The translations under genes and the position numbers were made by a program. Of a stretch of DNA of 64,000 bases, positions 33,787-45,479 are shown in pieces (positions within the stretch are counted from its first letter, which is position 1; every line of letters starts with the position of its first letter). The notes beneath the pieces were generated by a model. It searched no databases, had not been told where the DNA came from, and was given only the letters and a program-made list of their open reading frames with translations. The stretch comes from Powellomyces hirtus (lineage: Eukaryota; Chytridiomycota; Chytridiomycetes; Spizellomycetales; Powellomycetaceae). The DNA is taken from NCBI GenBank assembly GCA_025526995.1, contig JAHLKG010000033.1, positions 160,331 to 224,330 of the forward strand, read 5' to 3'.

Positions 33787-34287
33787 ACTGGGACTGCGCG
33801 TGGCACAGCCATGCAGTTTGTGTGGCACAGTCCGTACTGCGCGCGGCACAGCAGGCGCGTGACTCTTGGTGTAAGCGCGACTATAAAAGAGCGTTGGTGA
33901 ACCCCTCCCCCTAAACATTTCCTCCCAAGCGCGGTCTGCACACCCGCACGGTCAACTGGCGGTCTAATTGCAGTCCTTTAGACAACTGGCGGTCCACACT
34001 CCACACAACGTCCGCGGTCCAGCTAGCGGGCTATAAGGTCAACTGGCGGTCTAATTGCAGTCCTTCTACTGGTTGTCTATATCGAACTCGCTGTTTGCAA
34101 AGACAACCGGGGAGATTACGACAACTGGGGGATACAGACAACTGGCGGTCCATGGGACGATTGTGGTGCAACTTTTTTGGGACCTGTCGTCTTTTCTTTA
34201 CAAGAAAGGACGGTTCTTTTTTTTAAAATAAGGAAGAAATTATGATGTCTCTCGCTGTTGTTGCGACGTAGTGTATTTCTCTATGTC
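33787..34287 (+). repeat. Dispersed repeat, copy A
   Basis: About 500 bases clearly related to 51722-52382 in the same orientation. Shared blocks include a GC-rich start with repeated GGCACAGCCATG-like units, a TATAAAAG box (33882-33889), several CAACTGGCGGTC-type short repeats, a hairpin (CGTCTTTTCTT with AAGAAAGGACG), a T-run, and an end block finishing GTATTTCTCTATGTC. No protein is encoded. A solo LTR, a small non-autonomous element or a repeated ncRNA gene are possible; the ends are not sharp enough to choose. Confidence 0.75.
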
Positions 34288-34299
34288 CCCCCTGTAGAC

Positions 34300-37200
34300 A
34301 TTACTTCTGCGAATATTCTGAATTTCCACTCTGCATCGCATCGGGAGCCGCAACCGCAGTCTTCTACGATTCCGTTCGTCCACGATCGGCCCTTGCATTG
34401 TGTAGGTGCGCTAATTTTACGTTTGTTCGTATGGTGTGAGTTAGTGTGGCAGTCGCGCATATGCGGTCGAAACCGTCCTGGTTCTTGTCCTCGTCATCAT
34501 TCATTAGAGAAGTGGTTAGCCAGGAACACAGCCCCTGAGCGGATGCACACGTCTGAGTGTTGGGGTATCTTGCCGTCTTGGACAGTCGCAGCAAGGTGAT
34601 TCCGGTCCGGATCGTTGTGAGTACACGCGTCGGCTCTTGTGCAATGGCCAGCGCCATGGCCATCAACCTGTGCGTTCCAAACCCTTCTGTAGACGACCGA
34701 ATACTTGACGGAAGCTTCATTATGCAATACATGAGTTTATCTGTGCATTTCCGGACTCCGCGGACTGGCAACCTCACTGTTCTGACATACGGTCACCGTC
34801 ACCGTATCGGTGACGCTCAAGTAACTGCTGCTTTCTCTCAGTTCGAAGCTTTGGTTCCTTGTCCCTCATACAATCTCGGCTTGTGATGACCCCGCGACCC
34901 ACACGGTTAAGTTGTCACACTCAAATCTCCAACTCGGGAATCATCTCAAAAAACTACAAGATCAATGGAATCGATTTCGCAAGGAGCACATTCGGATCGT
35001 ATTTGAGCATGCGGACGACCCACCTGTCCATTCTTTCGTCCGTGCGACGAGCTCTGGCTTCACGCCGTCAGAACAAGTAGTCGAACATAACGTGTATACT
35101 CTCGGAACACTATTGATGGAGACTGTCGCAAGGTTGCGTTCATTCCCGATGTCATGGTGGGCGGAATGCAAAATCATTGAAAGACATGAACCTCAGGCTG
35201 TGGATGGACAAAGCGCTGCAGGTAAGCAAATACGGTTTTCTCGATGACATGGATCGGATCAGATTAGAGACGCTTTCGATACCACCACCCGCGAAACTCT
35301 GACAAGCTTTCTCAAGACCTTGACCAACCGTCACTTGCAGATCAACATCCTCATGGCCATCATCATTGCACTTGTGTTGATCACTGCAGGGCTTATACAT
35401 CTGACACTTAGGCAGGCCGGAAAGAAACAGAGCATTGTACACAAATGATTGTCACGAATTTCATAGCATGAGAGAAGAAGAATCACCGACTCGCTTGATG
35501 AAGAGCTAGAGGAACTGTCTGAGCACCAGCCGCAACAGAAACAAGGAGGCTTGTTTGAAAAGACGGATCAATACACCCATTTAAGTTTCCCATTAAGACA
35601 ACAGGTACAATGGTTTCATGAAGACTGCGCTCATAAATATTTCTACTGAGAATGCGCCATTGAAACAGATACTTTTCGTTGGGGCTCTGATGATACTCGG
35701 TGCGTGTGCCGTCACGGTATTCATTCCATCCCTGCGCTTTCTCGACGTTTCTCAACACGTAAGTGACGCACCATGTACTTTGCCTTCACGAGCTCCTTAC
35801 ACAATTGCAACTTTCCGTCCCATTTCAGACTGCGGAGCTCATTGTCCTCTCCAACAACCGCCGATATGCGTGCAAGGTTAGCCCCTTCTTTGCACCTTCT
35901 ATATTTACCGCGATATTACCGCGATCCCAGTCACTAAATAGTGCATATCTCCAGGTCATTCGTTACTTATGCCATGAGATGCCATGAGCTGCCAGCCTAC
36001 GACAATATCACACGGACACCTCACAGGTCCAAGATGAGCTCGTGTATCGTGTATGGCAACGACAGGTATGAGACTCCAGAGATCTTTGTTTCATCTAAAA
36101 CTAACGGTTATTGCCCTGCACCGTGCTGTTGGACGATAGGAGCAGCACAAGCTGCTTATGCAAAAGACTCCTGGGGTTCCATCGACGAGTGACTACCCCG
36201 AACTCTCGGTAATATGCCGAACAGGTGCGTCTCTTGAATCATCTCGTGATATACTGATATGCTGGCAGCGCAAGACTGATCATTTGTATCTCGCACAGGG
36301 CCTGTCTGCCTTCGTTCCGCGGGATGTGAGGATAGGCCGTACAACGCGAGGCGTTCCGTTCACTCGAAGTCTGGTAGAGAGTGGCCTCGACAACCTCATC
36401 AACTTGGACCATGTAAGACAGAAGAACCCTGAGATTCATAGCTTCAAGGAAGATTGGTTGACGGTATCGTTTATGCTCACGCATATGTCATAGCGGTTAT
36501 TTGCAGGCCAGGCTCTTCACGTCTGCGAGAGCAGCTACAGCTACAGCAACCCATCTATATATGTAATTGCGAACCTTGAAGACGATTTAGCGAATGAGAT
36601 TGCCCAAGTCGATACGGTTTTGAGGGCCACCACTTCAAAGCGTAGCCAACCACCAATCAACGGGCAAAACGTTCTTCTGACTATTGCGCTGGCGTACTTT
36701 CCTCTCTTTTATATGCTCAATTCACTCTGATCATTGGAAAGGCGCGCGTGCAGCGCTATTTGCTGGCCGGGATCATCTTCTGGATACCGCAAGATATCTC
36801 GACGGCATCTTCAGAAAATCATCATGACGGGAGGCCTGGAAGCAACAGAGGACTAGTGTCTCCTACCAGACTACGACAAACGAGTGTATGCACAGCGGCG
36901 AGTGGCCAGATGATCTAGGCTGCGTGGAAGTCATATGCGACCAAGTTCCTCCAATAGGAATTTTTTGCGTGATAGTATAGGCTCTTGTAAGGGCTGCGAA
37001 CTCATCCATTCATCCGCGGCGATAAATTGCACTTGTCAAATTACGGATAGGAAATGTCCTTTCGTGGGAATTATTCCACAATACTTGCCCCTGCGCATGA
37101 GTATTCCCCGCAACCGTATGCAGCAAACGGCTAAGGACGATGGGAAGCAGGGCGCCCATGGGGAGCGAAACTCCCGCTCGTTGAACATGCAAGCACATGA

Positions 37201-37930
37201 GTCGCAGACGACACTTGCTGAGGCGCAACCTCCTGTAGTCGAGGGCAGATCATTGTCATAACCGGACAAGGGGAACGTGCTCGACGATTCCCAGTCTGGT
37301 TGGGCGCCCTGAAAGTAACGATGATTCGAGACGGTTTGATGTCGCGGTCAAAGATGGGTAAGCCATCATAGCAGACAGACAAACATCCGCGTTCGGCATT
37401 GTTGAAGGCTGCGGATTGGGCCCCACCGTGGCTTTTAGATACCAAAGTAAAGTCAGCGTCAGTGGGACGGCTTTGGGGGTTGGACTGCAATCACGCTTCC
37501 ACTTCTAGAGCAATCGCCAGAGCAATCGGATAAAAAAGATATTCCTATTCGCTAGCGTCGATTCTACAATGCTGCAATGGTGCACAGGCTTTTTCAAGAT
37601 GTTTGAGAACGACACTGCGAGCAGGGTGTTGCCTACAATTGTTGTCTACGCGTGCCAGGTTTAAATCAGATTTCCGAGCAACTGAAAGACGGTTCCGAAA
37701 TTGTCACGCAAGTCATGGTAGGTGGTCTCTCCTGTAATTCTTACACAAATCTCAGATCAAGTCGTATTCTCATGTATGAGGCAACGCTGGTTGATCAGGA
37801 GAGTGCTCTTGACACCAACTGTACACTCCTCGACTGGAACATGAGACAAATCATGAAATCGATGATAGGAAGGCGGGTGCGACGAGCTCGTCACGGAAAT
37901 CAGGATAGGACATCAGTCGGATCTGTGTGA
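34300..37930 (+). pseudogene. Decayed multi-pass membrane/sensor protein, copy 1 (TmcB/TmcC-like, tentative)
   Basis: Plus-strand fragments in changing frames keep family-like peptides: RFRKEHIRIVFEH, VHSFVRATSSGFTPSE, NVYTLGTLLMETVARLRSF (34960-35170); LQINILMAIIIALVLITAG (35335-35390); KQILFVGALMILGACAVTVF (35650-35720); VIRYLCHE (35956-35979); GVPSTSDYPELS (36165-36200) and GVPFTRSLVESGLDNL (36350-36400). Several joins have good GTAAGT/CAG splice sites, so part of the fragmentation is introns. However, a 10-base direct duplication (35969-35978 and 35979-35988) shifts the frame inside a conserved segment, so I call it a pseudogene. The layout recalls large chytrid membrane proteins annotated as TmcB/TmcC-like, with an extracellular sensor part between helices. 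That naming is from memory and uncertain. Confidence 0.45.
37743..37825. repeat. Segment shared with 47241-47322
   Basis: About 80 bases align closely with 47241-47322 in the same orientation, including an identical GTCGTATTCTCATGTAT. On the minus strand both read toward MRIRLDLRF, but this copy has an in-frame stop while the other stays open. This suggests remnants of one duplicated gene. Confidence 0.65.
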
Positions 37931-38800
37931 TCGGGCGGCCTTTCAGAAAAAAAGTTCGTCTTGAGGAAAGGACAAGAAACGACGTACCCCTTTTGCGCGA
38001 CGAGAGCTGCTGCCCTTCGTGCGCGTGTTGAGGTCTGATAGCAGAGACGACATAGAAGGCAAGGTTCCGGTCAGCCATGAAGAGATTGACCAGCCGAAAA
38101 AAAAACATTAATGGACATAGCGCCAACGAAGCCAAGTATGCCTCGGACGCTTTAAACGACGGAAAAGAAACAAAGTAGTTGGCAAGCAGAAGCCCCAAGA
38201 GCAGTGCACAAAATATCCGGACTTAAAGCGAGACTCGTGTCATCTCGAAAATGAGATTATTGTTTAGACAGGTGTGACGGTGCCTCTGTCGCCGATTGAT
38301 TTTTGACGAGTTGAGCGAGGAAGCTTGAGAGCGAGATTTGCGTTGCGACATGAGATTCACAATTGCCCAATTGGACAATTTCCGCCTTTCTCTATTATCC
38401 GCCATTCCGTCCACCTGGGCTGAATCTGTCGGCATTGCCGTATGTGCCACGGTCTTGAGGCGCTTGAGATTGGGGTCAACGTCCTCGAATCGCTGCTCCT
38501 GCAAGTCGTCTTCCTCCGGGTAGGCCAATTTGGCTTCTACGTAATGGTTTGCGGGAGTGTCCGTACCTGGGCTGAGTTCCGGTGCTGCTGGAATGGCCCA
38601 GGTCGCCTTTGCTGAAGAAGATCTTCTCATCAAGCCCGCTCTCGGTGCACTGTCATCCAAGGACACGGCGCCGAAATCTCTGGAACACTTTCAAGCCCTT
38701 CCCTCCGCTAGTTTGCAGCGCTTTGCGTGTAAAAGATTCGGACTTTGGGTCGCTGGGGGAGCTAAGTTCCAGCCAGGGCTCGTAGCTCCACACTTCGGTC
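37851..38800 (-). other. Unresolved minus-strand coding-like fragments
   Basis: Three minus-strand stretches look coding but do not join cleanly: 38660-38800 (TEVWSYEPWLELSSPSDPK), 38223-38666 (a Ser/Pro-rich segment with NHYVEAKLAYPEEDD) and 37996-38198 (two hydrophobic segments, LLLANYFVSF and YLASLALCPLMFFFRLV). They could be exons of a membrane protein or a decayed gene. No family was recognised. Confidence 0.3.
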
Positions 38801-38897
38801 AATAAAACTTGATCAAAAGGAATTCCAAGAAAAAAATTAGATCACACCCCCATCTCGCTTCTCGCTTTTGCAAACATGCTCCTCCCTATACATTCGG

Positions 38898-39136
38898 TTG
38901 AGCTGATGACACAGATATGCAAATTCTTAGACAAGCAGGCAGAGAAATAAGCAATAGAGAACAGGAACGTCTGAGCATACCATTCGAGAATAGTACCCCC
39001 CCCCAGCGGTCCAAAGTCAGGACCGTTTTACATACCACAGAGTTCAGTTGAGCTGATGAGGCAATAGTGCAAGTTATCAGAGAGCAATAGCATCAAGCAA
39101 TAGAGAACAGGAACGTCTGCACATACCACTCGAGAA
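38898..39136 (+). repeat. Direct duplication of a ~90-base unit upstream of katG
   Basis: Two related units, 38898-38990 and 39048-39136, start 150 bases apart. Both begin TTGAGCTGATGA and end with CAATAGAGAACAGGAACGTC, CATACCA and CGAGAA. A run of ten C lies between them. They sit 650-890 bases upstream of the katG start codon. Confidence 0.8.
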
Positions 39137-39788
39137 CTACGCGGACGCAAGGCTGATGGACCCTTGACAGCATAACCTTTATAGCAAATTCTGAGCCTGA
39201 GAGCAATTGCCTGATGAATTAGGAGCAATGCTGAGTTGATGGGGCTTCGATCTCACCGACGCGTCATTTCTCTCAGCCTGCGCGCGTGGGCGTTGTTGTT
39301 GTGTGTGTGACCGCTGAGATGTGAAGATGATGACTTGGATGCTGCGGGGGGGCTTTGCGTTGGCATCTTTACCTTCAAGTTTAACTGTTTTTTGACTTCA
39401 CGCTTTTATAGAATTGGCTATCCACGAGTACTGTAGTGACATGGATGGTGTTCGTGGCGTGGACGTCGGCAGTGCGCAGGGCAGTGCGTGGTACTACCCT
39501 GCCACCCCCAACATGGATCCCCTCCCTCCGGAGCAAAGCCTTTCTAATCCATCCATACCTATAGTACTACCCCCGCAGCCGAGGTGCATAGCGGATGAAT
39601 CCATGTCATGATTTATTCAGGGAAGGGAAGAACGGTTGGCGGAGTATTCGTCTTTATAACATCCGGTGTGGGGTTACCCCAGCCTTCTTCGTTGGTTCAA
39701 CATTTTCATCCAATTCCTCCTGTTTGTGTTTGTCGTCTCTGGCACATTTTGGTGAGAACACACCCAGCTTGAGTCAGTCAACCCAGTC
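39137..39788 (+). other. Region upstream of katG
   Basis: About 650 bases before the katG ATG. A short frame at 39414-39611 has no family features and is probably untranslated or fortuitous. No clear TATA box was found. Confidence 0.45.
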
Positions 39789-42121
39789 ATGATTGCCAAC
39801 ACCAAGAAAATGCTCGTGGGAGTAGCCGCTGTCGCTGTTCTGGTGGGCAACGCCTTTCAAACGGTCGATGCTGTTGGCTGCCCCATGCTCGCTCGACGTG
39901 ACGTTCGTAGCTCTGCGCTCCCACCCAACCACCCAACAAGAGACTACACGTTCCATACCCGAGACGAACCACTCGCCGATGCGTTGACCAAGAAGCCACT
40001 CGACTGGGCCGCCGTTGAAGCCGACATCGAAAAGGCCCTCACCGACTCAAAGTCGTTCTGGCCCGCCGACTTTGGAAACTACGGACCATTTTTGATCCGC
40101 CTGGCCTGGCACTGTGCAGGCTCTTACAGAACTTCCGACGGACGCGGTGGATGCGATGGCGGTCGTATTCGCTTCAACCCCGAGCTGGAATGGGAGGACA
40201 ATGCCAACCTTGACAAGGCCCGTCAGTTACTCGAACCAATCAAGAAAAAGTACGGCAGCAGTCTCTCCTGGTCCGATTTGATCACTCTCTCTGGGGATGT
40301 CGCGATCACGTCTATGGGTGGTCCCAGCATTGGTTTCTGCGGCGGTAGGAAGGACGATGTAGACGGCACCGACAGTCTCGTCCTGGGTCCCAGTGCCGAA
40401 CAGATAGCTATCGCACCCTGTCCCGTGAATAGAAACTGTAGCTCCCCATTGGGCCCAACCACCATCGGACTGATCTACGTGAATCCCGAAGGCCCCATGG
40501 GAGTTCCGGATCCCACAGGGAGTGTTCCAGACATCCGAAGCTCTTTTGGCCGCATGGGAATGAACGACCGCGAAACCGTTGCACTCATTGGCGGTGGGCA
40601 TTCCTTTGGAAAAACCCACGGTGCATGCCCCGCTGGTGCAGGTGCGTTGATCGATCTGTCACGATTATGTTATCTTACAGCACTGAATTCACAATTTCCG
40701 ATTTGATTCAGGTCAATGCGGTAGCGGCCCCGACAAAGGCAAAGGACCAAACACTTTCACAAGCGGTTTCGAAGGTCCGTGGACCTCGCGCCCGACCGAA
40801 TGGACCAATGAGTACTTCGTCAACCTTTTGGCCTACAACTGGACAAAGTTCACTGGACCCGGCGGCAAGAACCAGTGGAAGCCGGCTGATACCGACGTTC
40901 TCCCACCCTCCAAATCTGCGATCCGCATGCTCACAGCTGACGTCGCTCTTCTTTACGACCCAAGCTACCGAGCCCTGGTGGAAGAGTACGCTCGTGACCT
41001 CCCCAGCCTCGAGCGCGATTTTGGTGCGGCCTGGTACAAGCTTGTTTCTCGCGATATGGGACCGGTTTCCAGGTGCCGCGGGCCCCGCGTTCCACCTCCT
41101 CAGCCGTTCCAAAACCCGTTGCCTGCTCCACCGACCAAGCTGGCCGATTTCAGAGCTGTCCGAAAGGACGTTGAACAGTATCTGACCACCGAATCATCAT
41201 TGTCAGAGCAGATACCTGGCGATGGACCCAACGGTAGGTACTATGGAGCACTCTTCGTGGAGCTTGCGTGGCGATGCGCTTCGACTTTCCGGGCTACGGA
41301 CTTTTTCGGTGGATGCAACGGCGCCAGAATCCGCTTGAATCCCGAGAAGAACTGGCCCGAAAACACTGGCATGGATAAGGTACAGGACATTTTGGTTTGC
41401 TCTGCGGTTTACGCTACGAATGACATTTGCGCCGTCGTTTCTTTCTCAGGTTCTGCACGTTCTGAGCAAAGTAAAGAGCAAATACCCGGCAGGCCTCTCA
41501 TGGGCCGATCTGATTGTTCTCGCCGGTGAAACCGCGCTCGAGAAAGCTGGTAGCAACCGTTTATCTTTTGTTGGTGGACGTGTAGACGCGAAAGACGGCA
41601 GGTACGTTGATGGTTGCATGATCATTACTCTGTGCGAGAAGCAGTCTACACTACACTTTAATTCGATCTCTGAATCTCGCTGGCGTTCTTTTAGCAACCC
41701 TGAACCTCGAACTTACTATCTCAACGCCTCGGTCGCCGCACGCGACAGCGCAAAGGTCATGGGTTTGACAGCCACTCAATACGTCGCTCTCTCTGCCCGC
41801 CTCCGCAGTCCCAGCCAACAGGCACGGCTGGGTCTTGGCGACAAAACCTATACCTCGGACGCATCTCGGCTCAGCAGTGAATACTTCCAGATCTTGCTGA
41901 AGAACAAATGGATTCGCACGGGCGTCGAGTCCAAGTCAGGTGCCAAGCAATACAAGGCATCTGGAAAGGGCGGAGATCTCTTCGTCACCGACGCGGACTT
42001 GGCTTTGATCTGGGACCCAGAGTTTCGCAAGATTGCCCAATCGTTCGCGAAGGATCAGCGAAAGTTCAAAGCTGCCTTTGCGGACGCCTGGAGCACGCTC
42101 ATGAAAGCCGACCTGTTCTAG
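39789..42121 (+). CDS. katG: Secreted catalase-peroxidase
   Basis: Four exons (39789-40641, 40712-41379, 41450-41601, 41695-42121) give 699 residues with all phases closing. The start gives a signal peptide ([21 protein letters not shown]), so this is the extracellular type known in some fungi. Distal haem-pocket residues are Arg104, Trp107 and His108 ([11 protein letters not shown]). The covalent Met-Tyr-Trp adduct residues are all present (Trp107, Tyr230 in [10 protein letters not shown], Met256 in FGRMGMND), and the proximal His is His271 ([11 protein letters not shown]). The C-terminal half-domain is retained (from about 425) without a working haem site, as normal for the family. The enzyme removes peroxide by catalase and peroxidase reactions, plausibly outside the cell against host or competitor oxidants. 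The gene is intact but lies between two decayed copies of a membrane protein. Fungal katG genes are thought to descend from bacterial transfer. Confidence 0.94.
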
Positions 42122-42750
42122 ATACCAGATATATGGCAACTATGTAGCTCTGCAGGTGGTGGAGTCATGCGTGGCGGGTAACATTAGAGGCATTTCTAAA
42201 CTAGAATCGAATATTGCGTTTGTCTCTGCTGGCAATGCTGGGAAAATGTTCGCACATGATGCCAGCAGTGAAGGGTTAGTTCTAGCCAGAGAAACTCTGC
42301 CTCCTGCTTCCGGAATCGCATCTCTCTGCCCATTGGCCATCCTGACGGTACTTCGACCTCGCGCAAAGTGCATAAAGCAATGCGAATGGCCGCCGGTAAT
42401 GATATTAGGCTTACGGTAGTTAGGTCGCGATGATGGATATCAAGAGATCGCAACAGCGCAAAAGTCGAAGTACCATCAGCAAATGTAGCTTGGCGATACA
42501 TTGCTTGAGATTCTCATGCAATAAAGATTCCGCCGAAACACTGAGTTTATGGTTCCATGGAGGAATGCCCTAGACCGTGTCAAGCTGCTCCGTTGCTCGG
42601 TTCAATCTCGGAGTGTACCGGCACACAGTCTGAAACGATGCGTAAGAACATTTTTGGCCAACTCTACACACAACTGCTGCTGTTCTTTAGAGAGGTTCCT
42701 TCAAGGTAGGTTATTCCAACAGCATGTAAGGCGCACCACATAAGCAACTT
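42122..42750. other. Intergenic downstream of katG
   Basis: About 630 bases with no convincing gene. Short frames on both strands lack motifs. Confidence 0.5.
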
Positions 42751-45402
42751 ATGCTGACCGCATTCCCTATCAAAGTGGATTTGGCTTTTGAAGCTACTCG
42801 GACCCTGTGTGCGCTTGTCGCATATGTGCTTTTCATGCCTTACATGGAAATCTTTGTCCTGACGGCGATTTGCTCGAGCGCCGAGGCCGGCTACAACCTC
42901 TCACGCATTTTCCGGACCAGCCGTTCTTTAATTCTCAGCATCTGGCAATAATGATAATGACCATTTTAGGGCCGAGCTTCGCGTTGCCTTTTGGTCTCTT
43001 CAACAGCTACATTTATGTGATATCGAGGCGGGAGAGCAAAGTGAGTTTCGCGTGGGTAGCGATGAATCTCGTCGAGGCGTTGCAATTCACAAAAAAGCTG
43101 AGATTTGGGCCACCTTTCCGCAAAAGGAACCCCGAGGCAAGGCCCACAAGATGTTTGATGTTCGCTACTTTGTCCTCAAGGTCTGCAGAATCCATCTAAA
43201 AGCATCATTGATTTGATCTACCGTGCGTTAATTTGCCTGATTCTTCGATTTACAGGTAATTATCGTTCTCGTCACGCTCCTTTGCAGCATCTCCACCCGC
43301 CTGGTAGTGCTAGTAATCGTCAACCTTATCCTCAACGCGGCGTAGCACATGCCTCATTTTGATTAAGCGGTCAACAACATGCGTGTCTCTCTGTTTACGG
43401 TGTCCCTGTTTCGGCTCTTGTGCACTCATAAGCGATCTCTATCCCAACACGACTTACATCGCACTGGGGTTTCTCGTTGCCTGTGTCCCTGCGGGCCTCA
43501 CGACAGGATGGTTTCTCTGCGATTATGCCCGGCGCTTCAAAGTTAAACGGATAATGGCCAACCTCCAGACCAAACTTGAGATGAATGCAGCAGAAGGAGA
43601 GGAACCGAGCTCCGATTTTCGGCTTCTCGCATGATGGATCGGGAGAAAGCTGCGGCAGTGGGTCAGATGCAGGCGGTCTGGCACAACGCGACGCGTGAGG
43701 CTTCGCGTCTCCGCTCAGATACAATGCTCACACAGGCAGACGAGGAAACGCGAGCGAGCTGTTCATTGCGACGACTGACAGCTTGACTCAGAGGTATAGC
43801 ATAGCCATGTAGCTTTGGCATCATTCCTTTTCCTGCACGCGACTGTGACCGACCTGCCGCAAAGCTACTACCACCAGCATCTGCACTGGATGCTGTTTCA
43901 CCCGGACGACGTTCTTCAAGCTGGACGAGTGACAGCTGGGCTCACAGGGCGTTAGTTCCGTTCAGCCATTGACCACGTTACATCACTCACACTTTTTCAT
44001 GTGTCGTTCCTGTGTTCCGATCTGTTTATTCGTCTGGCAGGTCACACTCCCTACGAAAGAGACGGCAAAGCCGACAAAATCACCCCAAACCTTGTCTCTG
44101 GAGGTACAGCAGGTCACAGCCCAGCACATGTCAAGCCGAAAACATCAGGCAAACCTCGTCCCTGGAGGTACAGCAGGTCGCAGACATGTAAAAAAAATAA
44201 AAAGAAAAGACGACACAATCAGCCCAAACCTCATGGGAATGGTGGCGACGGTGATAATCCTTAATGAAAAGGTGTAAACTTAGTCATAGATATGCCACCT
44301 ATGAAGCGGTCTTTTTTTCCTGCCTTATAGCGCAGTGATATGTCTTTTCTTTGAAAAATCACAAGGGTTGACTCTACGACGCATAATGCCTCTGGACGAA
44401 ATTCAACAAGACGTTGCCTATGGTCGACAAAAGCTTCAAAAAGAGCTCGGTCACATATCAACCGAATACCTCGCAAGGGTCGTTTCTACAAATGGCGCAC
44501 ACGGGTCTGTACAGTGCCTGTGGATGAATTGCAACAAGGTTTCTCCGAACAGAAAAGCGACAGCTCCTACTCGCCATGGTCGATTCTACAATGAGGGAAT
44601 GGCGCAGGATGATTGGTATGGTGTGCAGGAAATGAAATGTAAAGCCATCATGGAAAGCAAAGATACTAGATCCCTTTTTTTTATTGGGATCTCTGGGCCT
44701 ACATGGGAGAGAAAGACGAGGACGAAAGAAATTTGATTCAAACCTGTATTCCTTCATATCAAATTGCTGGTTTTCTATCCCTTATTTTCGAACAGCCTGT
44801 GTTCTTGTTTCTTGTTTGCACATATGTGCCGGGGTCCACAAAATATCTCATGCGCGCGCACTGCGTGCGGTGGTGATGAATGTGTCCGGCAATGGCTGCC
44901 TGGCGTGCCAGCTTTTGGTCGGGAAAGGTCCATGTGGTGTCCGCCACTGTGTGGCGATGAACAATGTCATGCTTTCCGCAATGAACAGAATGACGGCTGT
45001 CAGCAACGCGACCCCGACGCGTTACAGTAATCGATTCCAGCCGAAATCCCCCTTCATTTTTTCCACCGCCATTGTGTCAAATGAGAAGATTCTGATCCCG
45101 CGCTGGTTGGGTCTACCCAAAAATAGTAGGATGACGGCAGGCTTGCCTCCGAAAAGAAGCCGCCCCTCAACTTAGATTATCGTCAGTTACACAGTATGCC
45201 CCCCTGGCGCCCCCTTTCGATCATACTAATAAACATCTTCCGGTGGTTTAAGGTCAGCCTTACCCGGGTGGATATTCAGAAGGCCGATTCACGCAAAGCG
45301 GTTCTCGTATCCTACAGGGACAATTGCCAACACGATCACAGTCTGGCCGCGCAGCTAGAGTCTCTGCAGTTGGAAACCCATCTTTCGACCTCGAGTAAAT
45401 AA
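42751..45402 (+). pseudogene. Decayed multi-pass membrane protein, copy 2 (TmcB/TmcC-like, tentative)
   Basis: The N-terminal part is recognisable at 42770-42900 (RTLCALVAYVLFMPYMEIFVL, two runs). After a frame change come ILGPSFALPFGLFNSYIYV (42961-43020), KMFDVRYFVLK (43150-43182), VIIVLVTLLCSIS (43257-43295) and YIALGFLVACVPAGLTTGW (43455-43515). A further frame change gives MDREKAAAVGQMQAVWHNATREA (read in two runs, 43635-43700), close to a helical repeat segment I associate with this family. Some gaps have proper GTGAGT/CAG introns. The shift near 42905-42930 and the stop at 43632 do not look like introns. Later fragments (44390-44600) share GTCGATTCTACAATG with 37558-37572 of copy 1. 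The final segment 45253-45402 is a polar tail after an AAG/GTCAGC junction. The parts after 43.9 kb are assigned weakly. Confidence 0.4.
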
Positions 45403-45479
45403 CGCGGTTTTGGCAAAACCCACGCAGAAGGGAACTCTGGCCTCGATCACCAGCGCATTCAAAATTCAAATAAAGCATA

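Noticed and set aside
44860..45180. Minus-strand hydrophobic peptide (LLTAVILFIAESMTLFIATQW) with IRIFSFDTMAVEKM upstream
   Set aside because: A stop interrupts it, neighbouring exons cannot be found, and it overlaps plus-strand remnants; too little to call a gene.
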